Assembly: GCA_020881915.1 (NCBI GenBank)
Contig: JAJFPB010000003.1
Span: forward strand, 4,836,001-4,900,000
Direction of reading: 5' to 3'
From: Paramyrothecium sp. XJ0827
Lineage: Eukaryota > Ascomycota > Sordariomycetes > Hypocreales > Stachybotryaceae
DNA length: 64,000 nucleotides
Both the position numbers and the translations under genes were made by a program. This document shows positions 22,751-33,936 of this stretch, piece after piece. The first letter of the stretch is position 1; the number at the start of each line of letters is the position of its first letter. The notes below the pieces were generated by a model, which saw only the letters and a program-made list of their open reading frames with translations, was not told the origin of the DNA and made no database searches.

Positions 22751-24094
22751 CTACTTCGACGGCCCAAAAGTTGATGCCCACGCATCATAAGTGGGTTCCA
22801 ACATGAGTTGTTGCATGTGCCGCCTTCGGATGCCTACATTCCCTCCATCAAAGATGGGTAGCACCATTGCATTATTGAGAAGCTCAGCGAAGGGCTGACT
22901 CTTATCGTAGGCAGTACTAGATCTTAAAGTTAGCCACAAAATCGTTATGTCATTCACAGGTGTAACGTACATGCCGACAGCGTTGATTGCAGCAGTCACA
23001 GCCTTGACAGACGCATCGCTGCAGTAAACCTTGGCGGCGAGAGCCAGCTCACGCCGAGCATTGTAGTCACCAGGCCCGTTCTCCATTGTGAAAGCCGCCT
23101 TCCACGTCAGGGCGCGGCAAGCCTCCGTTTCCATTTTGATGCCAGAGAGGATATCAGCCACGGCCTGCCGCTCGAGCAAGGGCACTGCGCCCCTACAGTC
23201 ATTTGTCTTTGCAAATTGAAACGCCGCGTCAAAGGCAGCACGCATCAGGCCGACGCCCATGGCACCGACAAGGACAGCGCTGGCGTCAAAGGAGCCAAGT
23301 ACGACTTGGGCACCTTCACCTGGCGGGCAGAGCAAGTTCTTCGCGGGCACACGAACGTTAGTGTATTTTGTGTGTGGCCCTGAAACCGATGTGTGTCCCA
23401 TAGTCTCAACTTGACGGATTACTTTGAACGCGTCGGGCCCATTGCGCTCGAGGTCTGCTCGGGTGACGATCAAAACCATGATGCTGTCCTTAGGATCGGA
23501 ATCGTTGCTGGGCGTATTAGTGACGTCGCGGCACACTACGCAAGCCAGATCAGCGCCTTTAAAGTCCCAGCCTGCACTGTTCGTGGCCCAGATCTTCTCG
23601 CCATTGAGCACCCATTCGTCTCCCTCTTTGCGGGCAGTCGTGTTGAGACCCTGACCACCTTTTTCGAGCCAATTAGCGACACCGCCCGGCTCACTGAATA
23701 CAAGAGAAGCAAGCGGAGCGCCGGTTCCTGAAAGGAATGGTTCCAGAAATTCCTTGGTTTCTGGCTTCTGCAGGATGTTGAACGGTGTGAGGCCCAGCCC
23801 CGTTGCGAAAATCGTCAGCGCAGCCGAAGCCTCGACGCTGTAGCACTCCTCAACCATGATAGCAGCCTCAACCAGCGAGCCTCCCCCACCGCCGAGGTTG
23901 GGTGAGACCTGTCCCTTCAGCAAGCCGCCCGCAACAGCGGCCTCGTAGGCAGGCTTAGTGGCTTGAAAGCGCTCATGGTGGGCAGTGTGGGAGAGATAGT
24001 CGGCACGAGCGGGCTTGAGGACGTTCTCAGCGAAACCCGCAGCAGCCGCGCGGATTCCAGCTTCAGAGTCGCTGAGGTGAAAATTGATCGGCAT
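22751..24094 (-). CDS. Nitroalkane oxidase-like flavoenzyme (acyl-CoA dehydrogenase superfamily)
   Basis: Two exons, 22971-24094 and 22751-22916, with a 54-bp intron (donor GTACGT, branch GCTAAC, acceptor TCTAG); 429 residues. Similarity to Fusarium oxysporum nitroalkane oxidase, as I recall that sequence, runs end to end: RFQATKPAYEAAV, the LASLVFSEPGG-ANWL flavin loop, NGEKIWATNSAGWD and the closing GGNVGIRRRHMQ. The NAO catalytic pair Asp402/Arg409 aligns with D398 and R405 here (same spacing of seven). True acyl-CoA dehydrogenases use a Glu at the base position, so the Asp argues for NAO chemistry: nitroalkane plus O2 to aldehyde or ketone, nitrite and peroxide. The physiological substrate could be a natural nitro compound such as 3-nitropropionate, but that is inference. 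No nitrite or nitrate genes adjoin. Confidence 0.85.
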   Translation of the reverse strand: MPINFHLSDSEAGIRAAAAGFAENVLKPARADYLSHTAHHERFQATKPAYEAAVAGGLLKGQVSPNLGGGGGSLVEAAIMVEECYSVEASAALTIFATGLGLTPFNILQKPETKEFLEPFLSGTGAPLASLVFSEPGGVANWLEKGGQGLNTTARKEGDEWVLNGEKIWATNSAGWDFKGADLACVVCRDVTNTPSNDSDPKDSIMVLIVTRADLERNGPDAFKVIRQVETMGHTSVSGPHTKYTNVRVPAKNLLCPPGEGAQVVLGSFDASAVLVGAMGVGLMRAAFDAAFQFAKTNDCRGAVPLLERQAVADILSGIKMETEACRALTWKAAFTMENGPGDYNARRELALAAKVYCSDASVKAVTAAINAVGMYVTPVNDITILWLTLRSSTAYDKSQPFAELLNNAMVLPIFDGGNVGIRRRHMQQLMLEPTYDAWASTFGPSK

Positions 24095-26599
24095 TGTGGA
24101 GTGGTGGACTCACAAGCAAGCAAAGTCGTTGAAGAACCTGAAGAACCTGAAGAACCTATAGTAGAGTTGCAACAAGCAACTAAGAGCCTGAAAGAAGCTA
24201 TCTAGCACTGAGATAGGACTGTGCACTCGAGCTACTTTATAGTAGGGCTTTGGGATGGTCAGCAAACGGCGGAGTGGTTATGTAACCTCTCCTTGCCCAG
24301 TGTGGGCTCTTCGCGGAGTTGCCATGCGTGTAAGATGTGGAGTCAGCCCGGGGTCAGCACTGCACCGCATACTTCAGCACGTGGAAAAAGCTATGGAGGG
24401 GTTGATAGAGAAGGCAACGGAGTTTAGAGCGGGGAGCCGTTGCTAATCTACACATATTATGGGTCGTCCTGGACGGGGTCAGGCTAAAGGGAATCCATGC
24501 ATCAGCTTGATAGGCCTATTGTCGAGACTAGTTGCTGCACTGCGCACATTGTCAGCATTTGATACGTGTCGCGGGCTTGGTTGGTGAGTAAGCGGACCTC
24601 TTCAATCTCCGAGAGGAGTTCATGTATGCTCATCTCCATAATACCCGCCACTAAAGGCCAAGCCTTCCTCCATCAATTTGATTCATTTATATTGCTCAAT
24701 CCCCAGGGCCGAGTGAAAATGGAAGAATCTATATGGTAGCCGGAACGTCAGCAGACGGGAATGGGATTCATTCGCACACACAAACAAACGAATGCGTTCT
24801 CCACAGTATTCAATTGCGTTTTCAAGACACCTTGCCATCAAAAGTGATGTAGTAACTTAGCTTCCGTTCTAGTACGACCTTCAAGCAATTATCGACTTCC
24901 AGCGCGCCAGTAGACTTGCGAGTAGCATACAGCGCCAAAAGACCTCGGTCGGTCATACGCACATAGGGTTGCGACTGATGGTCACCATTACCGCTGTTAG
25001 GAGGAATACACACATGGAAACTACACGCTCTTTGGAAGGCTGGGTGCGAACGGTGCAGAAATGTCGATAGCTACCTCTATTCTACCTGTAGATGGGTGTG
25101 TTTCTTATTCTTATGCAGAATCCGAAGACATCTATCTCGGCAAGCCACCGGGGCATCTCCAGTACGCTGTACGGCCCGGGGGCCGCCGACTTCGAGAGGA
25201 GCGGCGAACAACTGGAAAGCGAGAACCAAAGAGTGGCAGAGTATCTGAGTGATTCCTCAAGACGCGATGGTCTGATTCGCGAGTGATAGCAAGCGGAGAT
25301 TGATGTACCCTAGTAGGAAGAAGTAACGAATCCGTATGCCGAGAAACCTTGTTATGGCTCATAGCTTGTTAAGCTTTGAAAGTTCGCAAACGCCTCCCGA
25401 AACGCCGGCTGGACGAAATATTGTGGGCGTGATGTGGGGAGGCTAGTGACGGGAAGCATGCAGAGAACAGGACCCAGGATAAATAAAGACATAAAAAAGT
25501 AACAATGTACAAGGAGTAATTATTTCTAACACTGAGTTAAAGAAATGCCTTCCTCATTTCTCTATCCGGCAATGCAACTGCTAAACAAGATCCCCAGAGC
25601 AGCTACTGCATTCTTTCTTCCCATGGAACAAGAGGTCAAGTAGAAAACTGCTCTACGAGCTTTGGTGAAAAGAGGGCCCCTCTTTGCACTGCATTTAAAC
25701 TTGTACAAAATGAGAACCTGAGAAGAGTCATACTTTCACGGCAACTAGTAATTCGGCAACATAATAAAGACGCACAGGCTGGTCGCGTTGGGGACTACAT
25801 TGATCATACCCCAGTGCCTGGTAGCGCCTGAGCGACCCAAAAGGTACGGCTACTGCAGGTCCAGGACACCCCTGGCTGGTTTGGTAGCACACCGAACGAA
25901 TCAGGGCGCGGATTTGGTGTCTACTTACACTGAAGCGCGCACTGCGGCTGCACTTGAACGACAGGGCCCAGGATCAAAGCTTGACAAGCCAAGCATGGGG
26001 CATGGACGTCGGAACTAATTGTTTGCCGGGATTTGTTGGGAAAAGTCCGAGGACGAAGGAGAGCCTCATTTCGCGACTAATGTTAGACCAGACGCCGGTT
26101 GGTGGCATGGGGCGTGACGATAGTCTCAGGACATGGCAACGTTCCTTCATCCGAGTGTATGGTTCATTCAACTCAGTCTTGCCAGTATCCCCAATTGCCT
26201 GTCCATTGCACTTTTTTCCCCTTCTTTTCTTTTTTAAGCTTTTTCCCTCTCCCGGGAATAAAATGGCCTCAACTCGACGCAACGCGATCCACACCAACGA
26301 AATTTCAAAGCGGGTTCCTACCAGCGGCGCCGACACTAAGCGCGGCCCGGCGACAGCGACAAACCATTCAATTCGATGAAAAGTGGCTCCGGGCGATGGC
26401 GTGCTCGACTCCATTGCAGAGGTGCGAGGCAAAAAAATCAGTCGCGGTGATCCCGTCCCTGTAAGCGTGTCGCCTCCAGGCCGCTGGGTGCCCGCGCATC
26501 CAACGACGAGCATAAAACAAGGCGTGGGCCCTTTCTTCTCGGCCTCCCAGTTGCCTCTCACGCACTCTTAACTTCACACCGAGAACCCCCCAGGCCATC
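24095..26599. other. Long divergent intergenic stretch, 2.5 kb
   Basis: Lies between the flavoenzyme start (minus) and the transporter start (plus). A C/T-rich tract at 26209-26253 shortly before the transporter start resembles the pyrimidine tracts of well-expressed fungal promoters. A 195-codon open frame on the minus strand (25974-26561) overlaps this tract and has no recognisable domain; I treat it as chance. Confidence 0.45.
24131..24157. repeat. Three perfect copies of a 9-bp repeat
   Basis: GAAGAACCT repeated three times without change, about 40 bases upstream of the flavoenzyme start, so probably in its 5' leader (AGGTTCTTC on the transcribed strand). Confidence 0.7.
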
Positions 26600-28041
26600 A
26601 TGTCCGACCACTCTGTCCCGGCCGAGGCCTCTGGCACCCCCGTCCAGAAGGGTCCCTTCTTCCGATCTGTGCCTTTCCAGATCCTGGTAGCATGCGGCGT
26701 CTCCTTCACGGCGCCTGGCATGTGGGATGCTCTCGGTGGACTTGGTGCTGGAGGTGCTGCCGAGCCATATGCCGTGAGCGCTGCCAACGCCCTGGTCTAC
26801 GGCCTGTTCGCCATCTGCTGTGTTGCCGCAGGTGCCATTAACAACCGAATCGGTCTCCCGTACGGCCTGGCCATCGGTGCAATTGGCTACCCCCTGTACG
26901 GCGCTGGTCTGTACACCAACAACGTCAACTCCACCACCTGGTTCATGCTCTTTGGCAGCGCGCTGTGCGGTATCTCGGCTGGTTTCTTCTGGGCTGCTGA
27001 GGCCGCAATCATCATCGGCTACCCTTCCCCCAAGGACCGAGCCTTCTACCTCGCTGTGTGGCAGACGGCCAAGGCTGCGGGTCCCATCGTTGGTGGCGCC
27101 ATTAATCTGGGGTTGAACGCCAACAAGTCGTCCGCGGGATCCGTTGGCTCCGCTACTTACATCGTCTTCATCGTCATCATGTGCCTCGGCCTCCCCATCG
27201 CTCTCTGCTTGAGCCCCGCCCAGAAGGTCTGGCGCAAGGATGGCACGCGAGTTGTTACGGTTCGTGAGCCCACCTGGGGCGCCGAGTTCAAGGCCGTTTG
27301 GAACCTGCTTCGCTCTCGTCGCATCTTGCTCCTTCTGCCGGCTTTCTTCATCAGCTACTTCTACAACGGCTTCCTCAGTACTTGGTTGACCAAGTACTTC
27401 ACCGTTCGATCGCGAGCTTTCTCGTCCTTCTTCACCAACTTCGCCGGCATTTTCAGCTCTTTCATGATCGCTGCCCTTCTAGATCGCCAGTCAATCTTCA
27501 TCAAGACTCGTGCCAAGGTCGCCTTCTCCGCGATTGTTACAATCCTTGTTGGCACTTGGATTTGGGCCATCATCCTTCAGAAGCAATTCTACGATGCCCC
27601 GACTCCTCCCGTATTCGACTGGTTTAAGGGCGGCTTTGGAAAGTCTTACGCCTTGGTGTTCTTCTGGACCTTCGCCGGCCAAGCTTTCCAGCAGTTCCTG
27701 TACTGGCTCGTTGGTCAATACGCCACAAACATATCATCTCTTTCCCACCATACTGGTATTCTTCGTGGCTTCGAGGCTCTCGGGCAAACAGTCGCATGGG
27801 CGTAAGTACAAACCCCAGTCCTTGTATGTTCTACAACAATGCTAATTCCAGGCCATTTAGTATGCAATCAGAGGGCAACGCAAACCACTTTGTCAGCATT
27901 GGTATCAACTTTGGTGTGCTTCTTCTTTGCATCGCACCCACTTGGATTGTGCTTTCTGAGTTGGACCACACCCACGAAGTTCGCGTCACCGACGCCGATA
28001 TTAATGAAGAGTCGGCGGAGGAACAGGTCGCGAAGAAGTGA
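26600..28041 (+). CDS. UNC93-like (DUF895) major facilitator membrane protein
   Basis: Exon 1 26600-26801 onward to 27801 and exon 2 27861-28041, with a 59-bp intron; 460 residues. Of two possible acceptors I chose TTTAG at 27860, because the first AG (27851) is only about six bases after the CTAAT branch point; the joined text reads QTVAWAMQSEGNANHFVSIG. It is a polytopic protein of 11-12 helices of the UNC93-like MFS group: PGMWDALGGLGAGG after helix 1, then SAGFFWAAEAAIIIGYP and a C-terminal helix before a charged tail. Fungal members are orphan transporters; the UNC-93 founder modulates a potassium channel. Substrate unknown. Codon use is strongly biased to C, suggesting good expression. 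Confidence 0.9.
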
Positions 28042-28801
28042 TGACGGAGAGAATATTTGCCTGATGCTTAAGCGAGGTTTTGATACCCATTAGATTATAA
28101 TTGCTTGCTGCTTTCTATAGAACTGGTGATAAAATAATGAAGATTGGAATAACGAGACGCTTTCACGCGACCCAGCAAACACCAAATGAACCATGGACTT
28201 GATGTGACGGTCATGGCTTTTGGGCTGCCATAAAAAACACAACAACTTTCCCGCCTGTGATTCCTCTGCTTAAGTTTGATTGAGGCTACGCATTGGGCCG
28301 CTGGAGTGTATCGCGGATGGTGAGGTCCAAGCGTGCTGCACATGTTCTGAGTCCAAACTGTTCGGCTAACACTTCTCCATTGGAAGAGAAAATAGACCTA
28401 GTTAAGAATTCAAATTACCTCCTTGGCTTGTACTTTTGAACATGCATGTGCTCACACGCCATTATTGGCAATGTCTTGAAAGAGGCAGCCCACTCATTGT
28501 TCCGTGAACAATTTGGTGCACTGGAGACGCACTCTTGAACGCTTGGGCTGTTCATAATTGCAAGAGATGAAACAGAGCAGGCAAATGTTTTGTGGAATTT
28601 TTAAACGTGAATCAGCTTCAAAATCGTTTGGTATAAATTCTTGTGTTCGCTCAAGCAATTATATTCAACTCGTCCGACACAACACAAACACTTCAGACAG
28701 GAGAGCAAACCACGCACCAATCTCATTTCACTTTTCACAAACCCCCTTCTCAGCAAGAGTCTATAGCAAAACACCGCAACGCCTGACTCATTAAACTAGC
28801 C
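28042..28801. other. Intergenic stretch, 0.76 kb
   Basis: 3' end of the transporter gene followed by the promoter and leader of the methyltransferase gene. The last 100 bases are A/C-rich, as in many fungal leaders. No other feature. Confidence 0.4.
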
Positions 28802-29764
28802 ATGGATTGGAGCACTTTTGCAGATGGGGTCATCGACATCGGCGGCAGCCAACTGGACGCAGTTTTCAATGACCAGCTTCCCAAAGCTTTCGCTCATCTG
28901 GCGCCTTTTCCGAAGGAGATTGCCTACACTACGGGTATGGACAAGTGGTTCGAGATTTCAGACACCTCTTACCAGACATCTGACGAGCTCGAAATCATCA
29001 ATGCAACTGCGAAACAAGTTGTCTCCCAGCTTCCAGATGATACCGGGATTTTTGACCTCGGAGCCGCCAACTCAACCAAGTATGAGGCATACGCTCGTGA
29101 GTTCTTTGATCAAGGAAAAACGTGTTATTACATGCCGCTTGATGTCAACCGGGATTCTTTGGTGAAACAAGTCGCAAATGCCAAGGCCAAGTTCCCGCAA
29201 ATGGATTGCGTCGGGCTCTGGGGCACTTTTCAGGATGGTAATGCTTTCTTTCCCTGGGTAAGCTCCGGACGGCTTTTTCTTTCCATGGGCTCCGTCTTCT
29301 TCAACGCCTCAGACGACATGTGCGAGGACAGGTGCCGCGAGTTTCGCGGGCATCTTTCAGACATGGATTGCCTGGTTGTCGGTCAAGATGGCCCCTCGGA
29401 TGAGGAGCTCAGTAAGACTTCGTCTTCTTATGAGACAAAGGAATATGATGCATTCTTGAATCGTTACCTGGAGGACATTCATGCTCGCGCTGGCATCCTT
29501 GTAGATCCTGGACAGGCCTGGTCCATCACGAGCAAAATGAATGCAGCGATGCATTACTTCAAAGTTGTTGCGAAGCAAGACCTCATCTGCACCAATTTCG
29601 GAGATTATGTGATTGCATGTGGTACGAATCACCCCATATTTCCTTCTTGGAAACGTGGAGAAAACGAAATCCATCACATCACTACTGAGCAGGGACTCGA
29701 CATTGTGACATTAGGGAAGGCGAAGAACTCCGGAATGCGCCAGTACCTCATAAAGAAGAAGTAA
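28802..29764 (+). CDS. EgtD/EasF-type SAM-dependent N-methyltransferase
   Basis: An intronless protein of 320 residues of the histidine-specific methyltransferase superfamily (Methyltransf_33), which includes the EgtD domain of ergothioneine synthase and the fungal dimethylallyltryptophan N-methyltransferase EasF/FgaMT. Visible landmarks: IAYTTGMDKWFEISD near the N terminus, the SAM-binding loop GIFDLGAANSTKYE (about 80-93), YYMPLDVNRDSL and LWGTFQDGNAFFPW. The short single-domain length fits EasF-like stand-alone enzymes rather than Egt1, which is fused to a FGE-sulfatase domain. The likely acceptor is the amine of an amino acid or a derivative. No ergot-type cluster genes (DMAT synthase, P450) lie beside it, so it may work alone. 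Confidence 0.8.
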   Translation: MDWSTFADGVIDIGGSQLDAVFNDQLPKAFAHLAPFPKEIAYTTGMDKWFEISDTSYQTSDELEIINATAKQVVSQLPDDTGIFDLGAANSTKYEAYAREFFDQGKTCYYMPLDVNRDSLVKQVANAKAKFPQMDCVGLWGTFQDGNAFFPWVSSGRLFLSMGSVFFNASDDMCEDRCREFRGHLSDMDCLVVGQDGPSDEELSKTSSSYETKEYDAFLNRYLEDIHARAGILVDPGQAWSITSKMNAAMHYFKVVAKQDLICTNFGDYVIACGTNHPIFPSWKRGENEIHHITTEQGLDIVTLGKAKNSGMRQYLIKKK

Positions 29765-31112
29765 ACGTTATCATCTGGGTACTGCACTAACTTCAACCAG
29801 ATATCAGTGGGACAGAATAATATGTCGGGAAATGGAAGACGAGATTGTGGTTGGACAGACAGAGAAAATTAAGCTATCTAAATGCCCATGAGCTGGCTCT
29901 GGAGCAATCAATTTAAGGGTCTAATAAGAATTGCTAATTTTTACACATGTGATTTGTCCAATATATAACTGCAGATGGCATTGTCAGTGCAAAACATTAT
30001 TGTTTTTTGAACTCGAACAGTTTTTCAATCGTAGATTTCCTTGTGTGGCATCTTTCAAGACGAAGTGGCATACCATAATTTTCGGAGTTTGAGAGTCGGT
30101 GGAAACAAATTTGTCCAAACGTTTTGTCCTGTGGCTGAATGCTCAAGTCTAAGATTCAATGTTTGATCTTTCAAATATTTTCCCAGCACTAAATGCAACA
30201 TGAACTTAGCAGTCTGCTTCAGGAGAGCGGTCTGTTGACAATCTATGTAAACATCAGGATCCAGGTGTGGTCATTGTTGGTATTAAGTAAAGCCAGGTTG
30301 TCTGGCAGGTATCAGTACTGTACGGCTTCAGATGGCATGGAAGGCTTTACTTATTTTCGAAGTCCATACTTGTCGAAAACTGAGTAGCACCTTGTCTGTT
30401 CAGTCATTTGCGTGTTCATAGCATGAACAATGCCTACCTGATACCCGCCCCTTTTTTTACAAGGGCCAGACTTCATTCGCTCCTGTACTTCGTTATTTGG
30501 CTTGAATGCTTTGTTTACAGTACCACTACGTTCATAAATGAACAGAACCTCCCAAGAAGTTCCAGGCACCAAAGTAAAAAATGCTTTTCAGCGCAGTCTC
30601 AATACACAGAAAAGATGTACAGGGTAGCTTAAAATCGGACACAAATGACCGGGTTACGAAGTGACCAGAGGATTAATGGTAGTGGCTCAGTACTACAGTA
30701 GTATAAAGTTATATAATACGTTCCCTCTGACTGCTAGGTATTGAATGAGACTGTACCTTTCTGTTTTGTTTGTTCCGGACGAAAGACTTGGAAGCCTTGC
30801 AACAAGCTCTCGGTTCCGTTGGAGCGGCGTAGTCAGTGTGGCTGGAGACTGTGGCGCAGTCAAGGATCACCACGAAAAGTTTTCCCCAATGTTTCTCACA
30901 GCGCTGACGACGGACCTGGTTTAGGCTTTGCATTCACTCTTTTCCGCCCGTGTATTTGTCTTTTTCTCGTACAATGTGTTAGTAAAGTTTGCTCTCTTCG
31001 TCTCGTTAGTATTGGGGTTTCCCAGATGGGACACCGCCTCACCCTTTTGGACTCTGTCGGATCAAGGTTGTATGAGTAAATAACCGCGTCACCGGTTGGC
31101 GTCGGACTCAAG
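29765..31112. other. Intergenic stretch, 1.35 kb
   Basis: AT-rich first half (29765-30760). Holds the methyltransferase 3' end and the BCS1-like promoter. No gene or repeat supported. Confidence 0.4.
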
Positions 31113-32585
31113 ATGCCGTACCAGTTCCATGCCGGAGGCGCAGCCAATCAGGGCCTGCTCGGCCCTCTCACACACGGTGGTGGTTTCTTGCGGGAGCTCT
31201 GGCTGCACTGGGCCGAACTCGACATCACCCAGCTCGGCTCTATTGTTGCATTGGCCGGCCTCATTCCGTCGGGCTGGAAGCTCAGCAAACAACTCTGGCA
31301 TCACACATACGCCTGGGTCAGGCAACTGTTCCTGGCCTCGGTAAGGATTCCGGGTGGCGATCCCCTCAACAGGAGTGTTGTTACATGGGTCCAGGCGAAC
31401 CGGCCGCGCCACTACCGTTCCTTCACTGGACGAACCGAAATAGGACGTTCGAGTTCTGATCGAGCCGCCGCGTTGAAGAAGACGAGCCTGCCTACTCAGT
31501 ACTTGCCCCACTGGGACGCACGATGGCTCTGGTACAATCGCAATCTCTTCATTGTCACACGTGCATGTGACAGCTTCAGTGGCCTGTCCTCAGATCCAAG
31601 CTATGACGGCGTTGGAGGAGAGGAGTTGACGGTCAGCTGCTTCGGTTGGTCAGTGGACCCCATCAAGAGATTCATCGATGTCTGCCAGGAGTATTCCGAA
31701 AGGCAGACCCAGTTTTTTGTCATAATCTACGCTCGGGATCGATACGGCGTCGCGTGGAAGCCCAAGGCTCGCAAGCCGATTCGTCTTCTCGAAACGGTAC
31801 ACTTTGACACCGCGCTGAAACAGGAGCTTCTGGCCGACATTCGGAATTACCTTGATCCAAAGACGCAACTGCGGTACCAGAGTCGTAGCATGCCCTACCG
31901 ACGAGGCTATCTATTCTACGGCCCTCCTGGTACGGGCAAGTCCAGCTTATCGATGGCTATTGCCGGCGAGTTTGGGCTTGACCTGTACGAAGTCAAGATC
32001 CCCAGCGTATCATCCGATGCGGACCTTGAGCAGATGTTCCAGGAGATTCCCCCGCGTTGCGTAGTATTGTTGGAAGATATCGATGCCGTCTGGATAGATC
32101 GATCAATATCAGACTTGGACAAGCGCAGCGGACGAGAAGACGGATCTCCGGTGCCAACTTGTACCCTCTCAGGACTGCTGAATGTCTTGGATGGGGTTGC
32201 CTCTGCTGAAGGTCGCATCGTCATCATGACAACCAATCGACCCGAGAAACTTGACAGCGCACTTGTAAGACCAGGCAGGGTTGATATGAAAGTTTACCTC
32301 GGCAACATCAGTCGAAAGTCGGCGGAGGAAATGTTCCTTCGCATGTTTGCTCCTGATTTAGCGTGCAAGGAGCGGTTGGATATTGAAGAGATCCGAGAGC
32401 TGGCGACCACCTTCGCCAACCACATCCCCGAGGGCGTCTTCACACCTTCCCTTTTGCAAGGCTTCTTCCAGCTTCATCTTGACAGCCCTCGTCAAGCTGC
32501 CGCCAGCATAGAAGCTTGGGTAAAGAAGGAGCTTGGAGATTCAGAGAAAGAGTTCGAACTGATCACAAATCAGGGGAAACTGTAA
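31113..32585 (+). CDS. BCS1-like AAA ATPase
   Basis: An intronless protein of 490 residues. A hydrophobic segment at about 40-58 (LGSIVALAGLIPSGW) precedes a BCS1_N-type region up to about residue 235. The AAA module follows: Walker A GPPGTGKSS from residue 270, Walker B VVLLEDIDAVW, sensor motif IVIMTTNRPEKLDSALVRPGRVD and the second region of homology. BCS1 itself sits in the mitochondrial inner membrane and moves the folded Rieske protein into complex III. Filamentous fungi carry many BCS1-like paralogues of unknown role, and this appears to be one, with a shorter, less conserved N terminus. The sequence between Walker B and the sensor carries a charged insert (SDLDKRSGREDGS). Confidence 0.9.
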   Translation: MPYQFHAGGAANQGLLGPLTHGGGFLRELWLHWAELDITQLGSIVALAGLIPSGWKLSKQLWHHTYAWVRQLFLASVRIPGGDPLNRSVVTWVQANRPRHYRSFTGRTEIGRSSSDRAAALKKTSLPTQYLPHWDARWLWYNRNLFIVTRACDSFSGLSSDPSYDGVGGEELTVSCFGWSVDPIKRFIDVCQEYSERQTQFFVIIYARDRYGVAWKPKARKPIRLLETVHFDTALKQELLADIRNYLDPKTQLRYQSRSMPYRRGYLFYGPPGTGKSSLSMAIAGEFGLDLYEVKIPSVSSDADLEQMFQEIPPRCVVLLEDIDAVWIDRSISDLDKRSGREDGSPVPTCTLSGLLNVLDGVASAEGRIVIMTTNRPEKLDSALVRPGRVDMKVYLGNISRKSAEEMFLRMFAPDLACKERLDIEEIRELATTFANHIPEGVFTPSLLQGFFQLHLDSPRQAAASIEAWVKKELGDSEKEFELITNQGKL

Positions 32586-32811
32586 CAGCATTGTAGACAT
32601 AGTTCTGTTTCATTATGTTTCGTGTATCTATGGCTGTCGATGATGTATTCCGACGCCGTCACTATGTATTCTAGGAACAACTTAATACCCAAGTGTCTCG
32701 TTTGGGCATGTCAGTGCGTTCGTATCTCTGAAACGCACTTGCTCCCATGACGATTATACTGTTGGAAAACCTCTAAGCCGAATTTGGTGCCCTCAATCTC
32801 TCTTGTGTAAA

Positions 32812-33936
32812 CTAATATTCTCCTCCATTTGATTCCTCCGCTTGAACCCTAGCTTTCTCTTGAGAAAGCGCTCTGGATTTCATGCTTGCCAACTCCACCA
32901 TGATAATGAGCCTGCATGCTACCGCGGATCCGAAGAACCTTAGGATGATCTTCATTGCATCCATGGGCCCCAGGAATAGGATGGAAGAGAAGAAGCAGGT
33001 GCCCACAATGACGTGGAAAGCAACCAAGAAAGAGCCGACATTGAACAACACACCCGCCCAGGACTCAAAGTTTGGTATCTCGTGGACTACCAAGGAGTCA
33101 TGCTGCAAGCCGCTGGTCACCTCCCGCAACACGAATTTAGTGGCACTGTTCTGTCGAATTGGTTTCACGAGTGGAGAAGTTAAGTCCCCTCTCCGATCCT
33201 GCAGCGGCACCCATTGCTGGTCGTCAATTGCGCCCGTTCTCTCGACGCCGTTTGGATGATTCAGTCGGTGGGTAACAGTGCATTTCCGGATGTGTCTTGC
33301 AACAGCCGAAAATTGAAACGGCAAAGCCACGGCAAGGAAGATGAAAGTCAGAGAAAAGACCCAGATGAGTGGCAGAAACCACATGTTGCACTCGAAACTC
33401 ATGATGGTGCGGTCGCCAATTCGGGTCGCCAGATTTACCACGTTGAGAACGGCAGCACCGGCCACAACATACTCGAGTAGGCTAACGACTATTCCAAGTC
33501 TCGAGCTGCGAATGCGAGGCACGAGTCGCTGGCCTGGTACGACAGACAGTATCTCGGCTGGGGTCTCGAGACGGAAGAGGCGGTCAAGGTAAAAGCCGGT
33601 GCTACCAACGCTGACGAGGAGAGCTAGAATTGGTCTGCGTGCGGACAGCATGCTCAGCTGGGCGATCGAAGGGCCCAGCATTGACAGCATCGGTGGAAGG
33701 ATGCCGAGAAAGATGGCTGCCGACGCCATCTTGGCTTTGAGGCTTTCGGAGGACGCGCCCAGGACGCAATCCAGGTGGAGCTCGCATGTGGGAGTGTCGA
33801 AGTTGCGGGAATCAGCCATGTACGCCGCAAGGGTTTCGCTGCAGGTCCCAGACGAAATGTTGTGGAAAATCGGACCGTAGCTGCTGAACCAGTCCATGAA
33901 GCGGATGGGGTTTCCGGGGTTGATGAGTTGCGACAT
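32812..33936 (-). CDS. Uncharacterised polytopic membrane protein
   Basis: An intronless protein of 374 residues. The N-terminal 68 residues look extracytoplasmic with four cysteines (SGTCSETL, TPTCELHLDC) and NxS sites. About seven hydrophobic segments follow (approx. 70-90, 98-112, 148-166, 183-207, 290-312, 318-332 and a weaker one before the end). A charged loop at about 215-280 separates the two groups. The C terminus is charged (SMKSRALSQEKARVQAEE). I do not recognise a named family. The gene lies tail-to-tail with the BCS1-like gene (226 bp apart) and head-away from the NACHT gene. Confidence 0.7.
   Translation of the reverse strand: MSQLINPGNPIRFMDWFSSYGPIFHNISSGTCSETLAAYMADSRNFDTPTCELHLDCVLGASSESLKAKMASAAIFLGILPPMLSMLGPSIAQLSMLSARRPILALLVSVGSTGFYLDRLFRLETPAEILSVVPGQRLVPRIRSSRLGIVVSLLEYVVAGAAVLNVVNLATRIGDRTIMSFECNMWFLPLIWVFSLTFIFLAVALPFQFSAVARHIRKCTVTHRLNHPNGVERTGAIDDQQWVPLQDRRGDLTSPLVKPIRQNSATKFVLREVTSGLQHDSLVVHEIPNFESWAGVLFNVGSFLVAFHVIVGTCFFSSILFLGPMDAMKIILRFFGSAVACRLIIMVELASMKSRALSQEKARVQAEESNGGEY

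Noticed and set aside
25974..26561. 195-codon minus-strand open frame upstream of the UNC93-like gene
   Set aside because: Overlaps the pyrimidine-rich promoter, which produces Lys/Arg/Gly-rich text on the other strand; no recognisable domain.
28802..29764. Ergot-alkaloid gene cluster around the EasF-like methyltransferase
   Set aside because: No prenyltransferase, P450, catalase or reductase genes of that pathway adjoin; neighbours are an UNC93-like transporter and a BCS1-like ATPase.
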